Below, piece by piece: positions 31,506 through 42,366 of a stretch of DNA of 64,000 bases (position 1 is its first letter; the number at the start of each line of letters is the position of its first letter). The stretch is from Alopecurus myosuroides (taxonomy: Eukaryota; Streptophyta; Magnoliopsida; Poales; Poaceae). The translations under genes were made by a program, and so were the position numbers. The DNA is taken from the NCBI GenBank assembly GCA_028641055.1, contig CM054059.1, forward strand, positions 109,876,263-109,940,262, read 5' to 3'. The notes under the pieces were generated by a model that saw nothing but the letters and a program-made list of their open reading frames with translations, had not been told where the DNA came from and made no database searches.

Positions 31506-33299
31506 AACATTTTCGAATTTTAAAATTAGTCAGATTGGTCCCACTTGTCATGCTAATCTCATAATGGGTCCCACATGTCAGAAATTTCATAATTTGTCAA
31601 TAAATATCATATGTGGGTGGCCTTGCCAGATTTCCATTTCATAGGTACTCAAATAACATACAAATTTAGTATTTCAGATAGAACATTTGTATTCCATTTA
31701 GATCCCTACATGGTCTATTACAAACCAGATATGGCTACCTACTATTACAATATTTCAGTAAAATAGAACAGACGCTCTTTGCACTAGCTTCGCAATTGGC
31801 TTCACTGCTTGGCTTCACGACATGCTCCTACAAAAGAGTAAACATTGAACAAAACACACACTTTAAATGGATTTTAATGTCAGCTGTGGTTGATTGCCAA
31901 TAATATCAGAAAATTAACATTGAAGTGAACGAGATTGATTCGAGGCCCCATAAGCTAGAGTTCATAACGTGTACATGTCAGCTACAGTAAGCAGCCGAAC
32001 ATGTCATGCATTGGGAGAGCAAAATGTGCACATATAAGCTACTGAAAATCATCAAACAGCTTGCAGATAGGTACAATATGAAATGTATACTGAACATTAA
32101 ACCACTGATAACTCACAGATATGCACCTACTTTGTAACTAGTGCACTGAGATCTCAAATAACCACACACGTGCACCACATGTAAATTTTATTTAACAGTT
32201 CTTACGCTTAAATAGCTAGTTCAGAAACCAAATCTCTAATCAGATATATATAGGTAATCAGTCCTCTCTCCGGGGTTTCCTTGAACAAAAGCAAACACAT
32301 GGGCACATGAAAATAGACTGTACTACCACTCATAAGCAGCACCAAGAAAATATTTTACAACAACAATTCATCATGTGGATTATATACTTGCTTTCTCTTT
32401 TGACTATACTTAATGCACCATCAGGTAGAACAGGTGGAGCGATATTGCATACCACAAGCTGAGGCAGAAATGACTAGAGGTCTACACATGCTTAACAAAT
32501 CCATACAAAACACGAGGTATGTGTTACTTAGACAAAAAAACAATATATGATATACTAGAGGTGCACCTCAAGGCATCACTTCAATCAAAGAAATAGAGTA
32601 GCACAATATTCACTTCTTACTAGTTTACTTCTTAAGCCTCTAACTATACATGGATATAAATCAATCAATGATCAATACCACACAGTGCACACCAGTGGTA
32701 TTCCCAACCATAAGAAAACAACAAGTTTGGGCCTATAACATACAAATCATCAAACTGCATTGGCTCACCAGAAATAGTAGCACCAACACCTCTAATAATC
32801 AGACCCACCGAAATCATAAAATCCATCAGGGATTGGGAGAGTGAGAGTACCTCGACGATGTACTGAACGGTAAGTCTTGATGATCAACGGCTTGGCAGCA
32901 GGACGCTGGCAGCTGCATCCGCGAAGGGCACGTGTCGGTTCCCATCACTGGGCTGATCCCTACCTGGTGAGTAGTACACTGTACACAAACATCTTAATAC
33001 ACAAATCATATGATTTACTAGTACACAGCTGCAGAGTTCAATCGATAGACACCAATGCCCACAAGGAATAGGGTAACTTTCAGCAAAACATGAATAGCAG
33101 AGCTCAATACACAATCTGCTATGTAGTGAAGTATTTCTAGATGTTTTGATTGTGTAGCTTAATAAACAATCGAATGTTGCAGCAAATAATGTGTGTACTA
33201 AAGTGATTCCAGCACTAAAGCTAGTACGAAATTTCTGCCTAGTAATCGAGCCAGCTAATGCCAGTATAGGATCTGCAGCAGGTCAAGAATCTACCTTTG
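31506..33299. other. CACTA-2 AT-rich interior, left
   Basis: Mostly AT-rich with no long frame. On the minus strand, an acceptor-like CACCAG|GTAGGG near 32970 could open a short last exon ending at 32884, downstream of the CpG-rich block. That is weak. Confidence 0.3.
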
Positions 33300-34050
33300 A
33301 TGCCCATGTCCACGAGCTACTGGATGGCGACGTCGAGGTGGCTTGACCTAGCGCACGACGTGGACGCTGTCAGTGGGAGGCCTTCAGATCCGGCAGCTCT
33401 ACGTCCTCCCTTCCGCCGGACTCCCTCTTGAAGACGTTGGCCACCACATCCCTAACGGAGGAGGCCGACGAACAGCGGCAACCGGGATCGACGGAGAAAA
33501 CCCCCACCTCTGTCTCTGAGGAGGCATCCCCTCCTTGCAACGCGAGGCGGATGATGGCCGTCGTGACTCGCAACGACACCGTCGCGTCCTGGTGGCCGGC
33601 ACCACATCGCCGGTGTGCAGCAGCGCCAACGCAAACCCTAGGCCACACAAGCGCTGCGGTCTGGCGAGCTCGGCGGAGCGCCGCGCATAGATGCGCGCGC
33701 GCGCCGGCGAGCAAGCCAGCAACGACGGTGCAGGTCCTCGGCGGCGGCACATCTCACGCAGGTGAGGCTGGTGCTTTGATGCTCGATCTGATGCGGTAGG
33801 ACGAACGTGAGCGACTGCGTGAGGAGGGGCCGCAAGAAGAGAGGACGGGTCTGGTTAAGGAAGGGGGAGGAAGTGGAGGGGACAGGCAGGCGAGGTGCGG
33901 AGGAGGAGCGGCGGCGGCGGCGGCGGCGGGTGAGAGTATGGCCATCGATGCAAGATGCGATTGGGTCTACCGTGTCGTGTGCTTGGTCAACGGAGAGCTG
34001 CGTCTGGAGTGGAGCCAGCCAGATGAGTTTTACGGAGTAGTTTTCCTTCT
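33300..34050 (-). other. CpG-rich, gene-like block in CACTA-2 (possible captured promoter and first exon)
   Basis: On the minus strand, an ATG at 33945 opens MAILSPAAAAAAAPPP and overlapping frames run to about 33370 (one from 34210 is open for 190 codons). Codon-like GC bias, a possible TATA-free leader and CG-rich composition look like the 5' end of a grass gene. I recognise no domain in any frame. A captured gene fragment or the element's own promoter are both possible. Confidence 0.35.
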
Positions 34051-34479
34051 TTTCTTTTTCATGTGATAGGTGTGTGCGACCTGCGACTGCGAGGTATCCA
34101 CGCTCGTGAGATTGCCTACACGTGGACGGCTGAAATGACGATCGAGGTGATTTGCTCTCATTGGTTGGATCTGCTAGTAGTTCAGTAGTCTTGTCTATGG
34201 ATACGTACAACGGTACAAGTACACATGTATAAACACTACAACATACAAATTATTTATTTGTAATCTGAACATTTCCGTGGGTATTTTTTTTCATTTCTAG
34301 AAAGTAAAGTAAAGTTTTTTTTTCAAAACATTACCCCTGTCTTTGCTTATGCTTCAGATTAGAGCAAACTAGACGGACCTATCGCGTCTTGCCGCGAGTC
34401 ATTTATTTATTAGGTTAAATACCGCCAAATTTCGAGACCCTCCGTGAATTTGGCTGATACATCATTTGACAACAACCCG

Positions 34480-34965
34480 TGTTACTCAGAGCATCTCCAG
34501 CCACCCCAGGAGCCCACCAGGACGCCTTTTCTTGCGCCGGTGCGCCGTTTTTCGCCTACTCGCGCCCCTAGGAGCCCAAATAGCGTCGGGCTGGGCCGTT
34601 TTAGCGCTCGGCGAACCCAGGCCAAACCCAGCGCATCGGGGCGCTGTTGGGGGCGCCAGATGAAAGGAAATGGCGCGAAAGAGCTCCCGCGTCTTCTTTT
34701 CGCCACGTGGACCCGCGCTGTCGGCGAGAGAGCACATCTCCCTCCTCGGCTCTCACTCATTAATATCGCCGCCGCGACCGACGGAACAGCCGAATCGCCT
34801 GCGACGAAGTAATGGCGGTGCGCCGGTAGCCGTGCCCGTTCGCCTAAATAAACCCCCCTTCCGCCGTCCTTCTCTCCCCACTCGCCCTATCCCTACCTTC
34901 TCGCCCAGAACACACTCTTCCACCGCGATGGAGGCACGCTTCCCTAGAGATGGCGGTAATTATAA
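34480..34965 (+). other. Second CpG-rich block in CACTA-2, ending in a short ORF
   Basis: The block opens with GAGCATCTCCAGCCACCCC, a phrase seen in grass gene-flanking DNA elements. A TATA-like AAATAAACC near 34846 precedes an ATG at 34928 (MEARFPRDGGNYKSCWIL, then stop), which runs into the subterminal repeats. An open frame of 122 codons (34444-34812) has no recognisable domain. Confidence 0.3.
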
Positions 34966-35104
34966 ATCGTGCTGGATATTATAGGAGGCACATATTGGTC
35001 GGGAGGAGGTTGGGGACGAGTAGATCTATGTTTGGTGAAGAGGAAGAAGTGAGGCATGTGAGTGGAGTGGTAGTGGCTCCCATGTGCTAAAAAGTAGCAA
35101 AAAT

Positions 35105-35830
35105 CGTGCTGCATATTATAGGAGGCGCATATTTTGATAATGCGCCTCCTATATATTATGCGAGGCGCATTTTCAAGAAGTGCCTTCTATATATTATGCG
35201 AGGCGCATTTCCAAGATGCGCCTCCTATATGTTATGCGAGGCGTATTTTCAAGATGTGCCTCCTATACATTATGCGAGGCGCATTTTCAAGTTGTGCCTC
35301 CTATATATTATGCGAGACGCATTTCCAAGATGCGCCTCCTATATGTTATGCGAGGCGCATTTTCAAGATGTGCCTCCTATATATTATGCGAGACGCATTT
35401 TCAAGATGCGCCTCCTATATGTTATGCGAGGCGCATTTTGAAGATGTGCCTCCTATAATGCATATATAGGAGGCGCATTCCACAAATATGTGCCTCCTAT
35501 ATCTCCAACTATAGGAGGCGCATCTGTGAGATGCGCCTCGCCTTCGCTGACTCAGAAGCCACCCGGGCCCACACAAAATATAGGAGGCGCATATTATAGA
35601 AGTGCGCCTCCTATAATTACATTATAGGAGGCGCATATTGACAAATGCGCCTCGCATAACCTGGGTCCAGGAGGCTGTGGTCCCTACATGAAGTATGCGA
35701 GGCGCATATGTTTGGAATGCGCCTCCTATATATGCATTATAGGAGGCACATCTTGGAAATGCGCCTCGCATAATATATAGGAGGCGCATTTTGCCAATAT
35801 GTGCCTCGAGCCCTCATTTTCTCCTATAGG
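35105..35830. repeat. Right subterminal palindrome array of CACTA-2
   Basis: More than a dozen units alternate GCGAGGCGCATTTTCAAGA with TGCGCCTCCTATATATTATG, in a higher-order repeat of about 58-60 bp. The regular spacing opens overlapping pseudo-reading frames (for example 35106-35469) that are products of the repeat, not genes. Confidence 0.85.
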
Positions 35831-35849
35831 CTTTTCTCTAGTAGTGAGA

Positions 35850-37044
35850 ATAGGGAATATCCCTATTATCAAACTATTGGAGAGAGTGTACCTCAACTGT
35901 TGATGGATGAGAAATTGGCTTACAGAATTCTTCTATAGGTGGTAGATTATTCACATCTTCAGATTTAATACCCCTCTCTTTAAGAGATTTCTTGGCTTCC
36001 CTCATCACTACATCAGTTAATTCAATCATTCCCATCTTCTTGGGTGTTGGTATTGGTGGTGGCTCTGGTGTTGTTGTAGGGTCAGGTATAGTCCAATCAT
36101 CATGATTTTTGGCTATTTTAGCCAATAACCCCTCAACTTCTTCTGGAGTTGTTTTCCTGAAAACACAACCAGCACAAATATCCAGGTATGTCCTGGATTC
36201 AATAGTTAGTCCATTATAAAATATATCTCGGAGCTCATTTTTAGGTAATGGTTTTCCAGGGCTAGCTCTTATTAAAGAACAAAACCTTGACCAAGATTCA
36301 TGCAGTTTCTCTCACTTCAATTTGCTTAAAGTTAAAGATACTCTGCAAAGCAGCATGTTGAGCACTAGCAGGAAAATATTTTTGAAAGAAAGCATTAACC
36401 AAACCCATAGGATTGTCAATTGATCCACGTGACAAATTGTTAAACCAAGTTTTAGCTTCATCTTTCAAAAAGAAAGGGAAGATCTTGGTAACAAAGTAAG
36501 GGCGTATCTTAGTATCATCAGAAAATAAACTACTCAAAGATGAAAGCTCATTCATATGTTCCATAGCACTTTTGTTTTCAGTACCACAAAAAGGTTCTTT
36601 CTCAACAATAGATATATAAGATAAATCTAGAGAGAAATCATAATCCTTATCTTTTATGTGTATGGGAGATGTAGCAAACTTAGCATCAGGCGAAGATTTA
36701 TATTTAACAACATGTCTTGCAAGAAGACTCTTAAGAGCACTTGCACTAGTAGTAGCTTGAACTTCTTCAATAAAGTCACCATTAAGTTCAATGTAAATTT
36801 CCTCAAGATTATCACTAGGAATTTCTCTAGACTCAGGTGAATTAACAGGTGTACCAACATTTTCAACAAGAATTTTAGTGTTTTCAATTTGTTTAGATCT
36901 AGAAATTGTAGCATCTAGGAAAGGACCTAGTGAACCAGTATCATCAAGCACAGTAAAAGCATCATCAAAAGTATCAGAAGCATTTTCAGACTCATCAGAA
37001 GTACCAGTGGGTGTAGCATGTGGTGTTGTAAGAGGCTTACCCAT
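35850..37044 (-). pseudogene. Gypsy-3 gag, N-terminal part, decayed and split by CACTA-2
   Basis: From the ATG at 37044 (MGKPLTTPHATPTGTSDESE) the frame runs through a Ser/Asp-rich leader into a Retrotrans_gag domain (YFVTKIFPFFLKDEAKTWFN, VNAFFQKYFPASAQ). At about 36300 a 2-bp loss shifts the frame: the expected RETLHESW reads RETA-stop. The downstream frame continues (CAGCVFRKTTPEEVEGLLAK, KKMGMIELTDVVMREAKKSL) until CACTA-2 at 35849. It joins 31071 once CACTA-2 and one AGA are removed. Confidence 0.8.
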
Positions 37045-37203
37045 TACATATGGTGAATCAAGAGCAATAGATGTGTTCAGAGTTGTACCTCTCCTTTTAG
37101 TGGATGGTAATATAGGAACCTTCCCATGACGAGTTTTTTCCTTGATGAAAAGCTTGCAGCAAACAATATCACGTCAAGTGAGAAAATAAATAAAGCTATG
37201 CTC

Positions 37204-37221
37204 CCCTGCAACGGCGCCAGA
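37204..37221 (-). other. Primer binding site of gypsy-3, tRNA-Asp type
   Basis: On the minus strand TGGCGCCGTTGCAGGGG lies about 10 bp after the 5' LTR end. It is complementary to the 3' end of plant tRNA-Asp (CCCCGGCAACGGCGCCA) except at one base. This fixes 37231-38620 as the 5' LTR. Confidence 0.75.
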
Positions 37222-37230
37222 AAATAGTCT

Positions 37231-38620
37231 TGATAACCCACAAGTATTGGGGATTGCAACAGTCTTCAAGGGAAGTAAAACCCAAATTTATTGATTCGAC
37301 ACAAGGGAAGCCAAAGAATATTTATAGGCCTTAACAGATGAGTTGTCAATTCAGCTGCACCTGAAAGTAGACTTTCTCGCAATAGTTTATCAGTGGTAAC
37401 ATTTTTATAGCATCAGTAGTAGTAAAATGACAGCATGAGTAAAATAGTAACAACAGTATCAATTGTGGAAAACAACAGGATTAAAATACTATAGGCATAA
37501 GGAATGGATGAATGGGCGTTGCATGGATAAGATAGTCCATATAATAATAAAAACATGGGTAATGCAGACAGATAATAATAAAGCGTCCAAGTTCTAGGCA
37601 ATCCATAGGAATGTGTTCCAATTTAGTCGTACGTGCTCGCAATAAAAAACTTGCACAACATCTTTTTTCCTACCAGTCCGTTGCAGCGGGGCCTCAAGGG
37701 AAACTACTGATAATTAAGGTGCTCCTTTTAATAAAGCACCAGATGAAAGCATTAACACTCCATGAACACATGTGGTCCTCACATCACAGACATCCCCTCC
37801 GGTTGTCCCAATTATTGTCACTTTGGGGCCTCGGGTTCCGGACAATAATGTGTGTAAACAACTTGCAGATATGATCAAGAAACATAATTATACTCATGAA
37901 ACAATAACATTTTCAGATCTGAGATCATGGCACTCGGGCCCTAGTGACAAGCATTAAAAATAACAAGTTGCAACAACGATATATAGCACTAACAACGGAT
38001 ACTAGGCACTATGACCTAACAATCTGGCATTATTACATGAATGGTATCATCCAATCCCTTCCATCCCTCTCAGCCTACAGTGGGGATTACTCACACATGG
38101 ATGGGGGAATCATGGATGATTGATGGAAAAGTGGTGGTGGTGATGATGGTGATGATCTCCTTCGAATCCCCGTCCCGGCATGGCGCTAGAACTGAAACTT
38201 CTCATCCCCGAATTGGGTTTTGAGGTGGCGGCGGCGCTCTGGTGTGTTTCTCTGGAATGTGACGAACCCCCTGATGTTTTAGGTTTACGGGGCATAAGTA
38301 GTCGAAAGGGGAGCCCGAGGGGGTGGTTGGGGCACCACACCACCTGGCGGCGCGACCTAGGGGCACCCAGCCATGGTGTGGGCCCCTCCTTGCTCCCCCT
38401 CTGGCTCTTCTTCTGGCTCCAGGGGTCTTCGGTGAATAAAGACTTTGGGGCCTTTTCTGGGCAATTCCCCGAAAGTTGATTTTTCTGCACAAAAACAAGA
38501 CACCAAAGTAATTCTACTGAAAACAACGTTAGTTGGTGTTAGTTGCATTTAAAACTCACAAGTTTAGAAAAAAACAATAGCAAAAGTGTTTGAAAAAGGA
38601 GATACGTTTTCGACGTATCA
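37231..38620 (-). repeat. 5' LTR of gypsy-3
   Basis: On the minus strand it begins TGATACGTCGAAAACGTATC and ends GGGTTATCA next to the primer binding site. It aligns along its length with 24291-25687, with many substitutions and a few small indels. Confidence 0.85.
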
Positions 38621-38935
38621 CCCCCCCCCCCTCTCTAATTTCCATATCATGTTTCTTCACTCAAATATGGTTGATCCTGTCGTCATGTATGTAACATATA
38701 AATATTACATCCTTATCCAAGGTCAAACACAACTAAAAACTAACTGTTGTGACCATCCATATACAACTACTTTTCTTCAACACTTAGAATCCTCAATCTA
38801 TTATAAATAGAACTCGGGCCCCAGTGGGAAGCTTGGCGATTTAATCGGAGGACACACATTGCTTATCTTGTTCCTCTGGGTTTCCCCTCATTCTCTCGTG
38901 TATCTATTATTATCCACACACACACACACACACAC

Positions 38936-38971
<36 letters not shown>

Positions 38972-41402
38972 ACTAGAATGATTGAGCATATAAGTACACA
39001 TCAATCTGAGAAGATCATCTCAGTTAATCTTAGAGATTTGGCATCTCCTATATGGTTAGGTTTCAATGACCAAGACTCCAAGGTGTGCACTGCCATGGTG
39101 GACTGCAAGCATCCAATGTGTTGATTCGTGAGGCAAGGTTTGGGGATCACGTATCAATGATCCACCATTAATGACCGGGCAAAGTTTTTGATGCTCGCAC
39201 CAACAGAGAATATGGCTTGGTTCACGATCGGAATGCTCGTACGCAAGTGGGTAATGCTTGTGGGCCCGCCGATGATGCTGATGAACTTGAGTGCTTGCAT
39301 GCATAGCCTCTTCAAATGGATACGCAGAGTTGGTGCCAACAACTTGAACTTTGTGGAACATATTAGATATCTATGTTACAACTCTTACTTTCCTGTACAT
39401 ATGTTTCTCTTGTGAATCTAAGCATACACTGTAATTCCTCATGGTTGAGTTCACACTATTATGATCTTCGATCACATCTTCTCTCAACCACTCTATGCTC
39501 AGTTGACATGGCACTCTGTCTAACTACTTCCATGGCACATGTTTTTTCACATAATGTGTATCAACGTTTTTCATTATATCTATATTATTTTGAATATCTT
39601 TGTGCCTACCATTAAAGTGCTAAATAGTTACTTAAAGAGGGCATGTCCGGATTCTGAAGATCATGCCCGCTGGCATCAAGTGACTGTGCAAACGGCTTTT
39701 TGAAAACCGCATGTCCTTATGATGTGCTTACAGCAAGTAATTGTTATGAGAGTACACACGTTGAACTTCAATTGACCATCTTCAAGCATGTTTTAAACCA
39801 AACTTATGTTTGCTTGAAGAATGATCTCTGCACATTCTATAATCTCCGGTATGTTGAAACATTTATCAACATGTCACCTATTGTTGTTTCAATGTATCGT
39901 CTCATTAATCCACACACTTAAATCTATGTATTTGTTCAAGATGTATGCTTCTGCACTATATAATCTATCTGCTTGAAGAAGTCTACATATGAAGTGTCAA
40001 CTATATTTATTTTTTTATAAACTCTTGTTCGCCCCCTTTAGTCGTCATACCTCCATCCTTCAAATTCACTATCGCACAACCTTTGATCCAACAACAACAT
40101 AAATGACTTGATGCCTTCACATCAGACTTCATGTGTATCACCTGCCGAGATGGATCGAACTCAATATGAAGGTGGAGAAGACGTCCCATACCACCACCAA
40201 CATTGGAATATCTACGGATCAAGGAGACTATGTGCCATACTACCAAAGGTACACTAGGAATTTTTCGAAGCCTAGAAACGTCGCAAGGAAACTAATATTT
40301 CCCGAACAAATATAAGAATCACATGGAACAAATATTTTTTCACATTAATTTTAATGCAACAAAATACATTACAAGTCCACAACACACTCAAATGTTCACA
40401 AGTTCACATAACATTCAAATGTTCAATGGACTAATATTAGATATGATGACAATTATCAAGACTCCCAAAAGACAAATGGACTCTGAAAATTGACGATAAA
40501 AGATGAAATAACCAAATGCACCATCAAAGAGACACTACAAGATAAAAAGAAAGATGCATTAGTACATCATATGCCCATACTTTCAAAATATATTCAACAT
40601 GATTCATGAAGTAACAAAAAATAACGAAATAGTACCAATGATGTGCTAATTAGCCTAGGTCTACGATATAAACGTCTCCTCCTATTCTTCATGACTTCAA
40701 ACCACTGGGGATGAATTGTCTGAATGTCGTTCACTCTGTGAGATAATGGATCTAACGTTAGGACTTAGTTACTCCATGTCTCTTGGGAAACGCAAGGACA
40801 AGTAGCTTCGATTACGAAACACAACACAAGTTGGCATAACCCAAGTCAATATGATAACTCGATCATCCAGGTCTTTCCTATGTCAGCAAATAACACCGCC
40901 ATCAAGTTTACTAAATCGCTCAGTGTAACATATCATCAAGTCACTGAAACATTCATTCTTGAGATTCTTAGAACATGTACTTTATGATCTTCATTGCCAA
41001 AAAGCCATCTCAGCCGATACCGTTGACACCAGTAATACCAACTCAATAAGCTTATAGACTAATGGGAAGACAAAATGTTTCTTCGTTTCAAGCATCTTTA
41101 GCAATTTTTTTAAGATTTATACAGTTAGAAAAATGGTAATGGTGAATGTTAGTCTCAAGTTGTACTCTTATGGTTGTACTGTCACCATTAGAGTCTTAGA
41201 GAAATCTGCATGATAAATTCAAGATAAGTGAGCAAGCTTGTCCACATCAAACATTGAGAAAGAGTTGTTTGGGCTAAGACATGAAAATCTCTCTAATGCC
41301 TCAATAGATGATTCACAAAAGCTTTATCCATATCAACACATATATTTTCCATGGAAACAAAGAAGATATAAACTTTGTAGAAGTGGAGGTTAGTATAGGT
41401 CC
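38621..41402. other. Unassigned sequence with a compound microsatellite
   Basis: The start (CCCCCTCTCTAATTTCC) appears contiguous with the sequence left of gypsy-3. A (CA)n run at 38915-38936 is followed by (GA)n at 38938-38969. About 39050-39360 is moderately GC-rich with frames on both strands (for example 39188-39415 plus, 39056-39361 minus) but no domain I know. The rest is AT-rich and frame-poor. I see no convincing gene. Confidence 0.4.
38915..38969. repeat. Compound microsatellite (CA)n(GA)n
   Basis: About eleven CA dinucleotides run directly into about sixteen GA dinucleotides. Confidence 0.9.
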
Positions 41403-41940
41403 TGATGAGAACATCCCATTGAAGGTTGTCACAGTAGGAAAATTAACAATATGTGAAGTCTAAGGTTGTGTCAACTAGGATTGCGTGCCTTGTGGAATCT
41501 TCCAAGAGATATATTTGTGTCCTTAGGACTCCAAGTCGATTAGGAGTTGTTTGTGTTTCGGTTTGGGCCTGTCCAACCGACTAGGTGTTAGCCTCCTATA
41601 AATAAAGGAGCAAAAAACTAGGTTTAGGTCAGCTTGAAAATTATATAGAACTTCAAGTTCAAGGTGTTCAGCATCCCTCGGGGATTGGTTTGTTCTGAAG
41701 GTGTCTCAGACGTTATCCAATAAACTGATGATTGCATGAAGGTTCTTGTGTTGTCAAGTACTATCAAGCCAAGGTTTGAGGCGAGTAGTTTATCTCATGT
41801 TGCTTGTTGGATTAGTTCCTCATCTTCATGTTGTCTTGATTGATCCCATTATTCGAAGGTTTGCTGTCATTTAGTATTGCGGTGAAATATCGAGCAACAA
41901 CTTTAGGATCAACCCCCTTGATCCTTATCATGTGGGATCA
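41403..41940 (+). repeat. 5' LTR of the small LTR element
   Basis: A TATA box (CCTATAAATAAAGG, near 41597) sits mid-LTR. The 3' end (TGTGGGATCA) is inferred from where similarity to the second copy fades. Confidence 0.65.
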
Positions 41941-42366
41941 TATTTATGGGTTTATCACCGCGAGCTCATCCTGTTGAAATCGTTCTGCTGGTTTGAGAAG
42001 ATTAGTAGATCTATTTTTGCTAGGATTGTTTGGGAGGGGGAAAGTCAATGACTTTGGCTAGGTTTGCATCTCGGCAATTTGAAAAAGAAGGCAAAATACG
42101 GAGAGAACACAACTAGCTAGGTTTTCCTTCTGCACGCTTCTGCCACGACATAAATTTGGATGGTTTTCCGTTGCCGAGCAGCCTTCCGCGACACCGGAGT
42201 CTGCCGCAACACGGTTTCAACGTGATTTTCTCTAGTGCGACATATATTTGGGCTAGTTTTCCTGTCACGAAACGGATCGATTCAATTTCCTGCCATCACA
42301 CAAATTGGTGGACATAGATATGGAGGATAAAAGCTACACTTGTTTTAGTTTCAAGAGGCGGTGAAC

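Larger units (their letters stand above)
31072..35846. mobile_element. CACTA-2: non-autonomous CACTA element in gypsy-3 gag
   Basis: The left end is CACTACTAGAGAAAAG at 31072; the right end is CTTTTCTCTAGTAGTG, ending at 35846. That is a perfect 16-bp inverted repeat. The 3-bp duplication AGA lies at 31069-31071 and 35847-35849. Both ends carry arrays of TATAGGAGGCGCAT palindromes. No transposase reading frame or Tnp2 motif is present, so it would need a partner in trans. The interior holds AT-rich sequence and two CpG-rich gene-like blocks. Confidence 0.92.
24291..38620 (-). mobile_element. Gypsy-3: two-LTR, minus-strand gypsy element lacking a recognisable polymerase
   Basis: LTRs of 1397 bp (24291-25687) and 1390 bp (37231-38620) flank an internal region that reads on the minus strand: primer binding site, gag, protease, then a 308-residue Athila-like ORF, then the polypurine tract. 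No reverse transcriptase, RNase H or integrase motif is visible between protease and the later ORF. CACTA-2 accounts for 4.8 kb of the internal region. Flanking bases are ACCCC (left) and CCCCC (right), an imperfect 5-bp duplication in a C-rich target. The LTRs differ at roughly 15 of the first 170 aligned positions by my count, so this is an old insertion. Confidence 0.85.

Noticed and set aside
35106..35469. Overlapping open frames with repeating YARRIFK-like peptides
   Set aside because: They arise from the CACTA-2 palindrome array, which lacks stops in several frames. They are not a repeat protein.
31085..35830. CRISPR-like look of regularly spaced palindromic repeats
   Set aside because: The DNA is plant nuclear, the repeats sit inside CACTA inverted ends, the spacers are themselves repeat variants, and no cas gene exists.
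37204..37221. A tRNA-Asp gene
   Set aside because: Only the 17-18 bases complementary to the tRNA 3' end are present, beside an LTR. It is a primer binding site.
38621..41402. A host gene in the unassigned stretch
   Set aside because: The longest frames are about 100 codons, on both strands, with no domain and no consistent splice structure.
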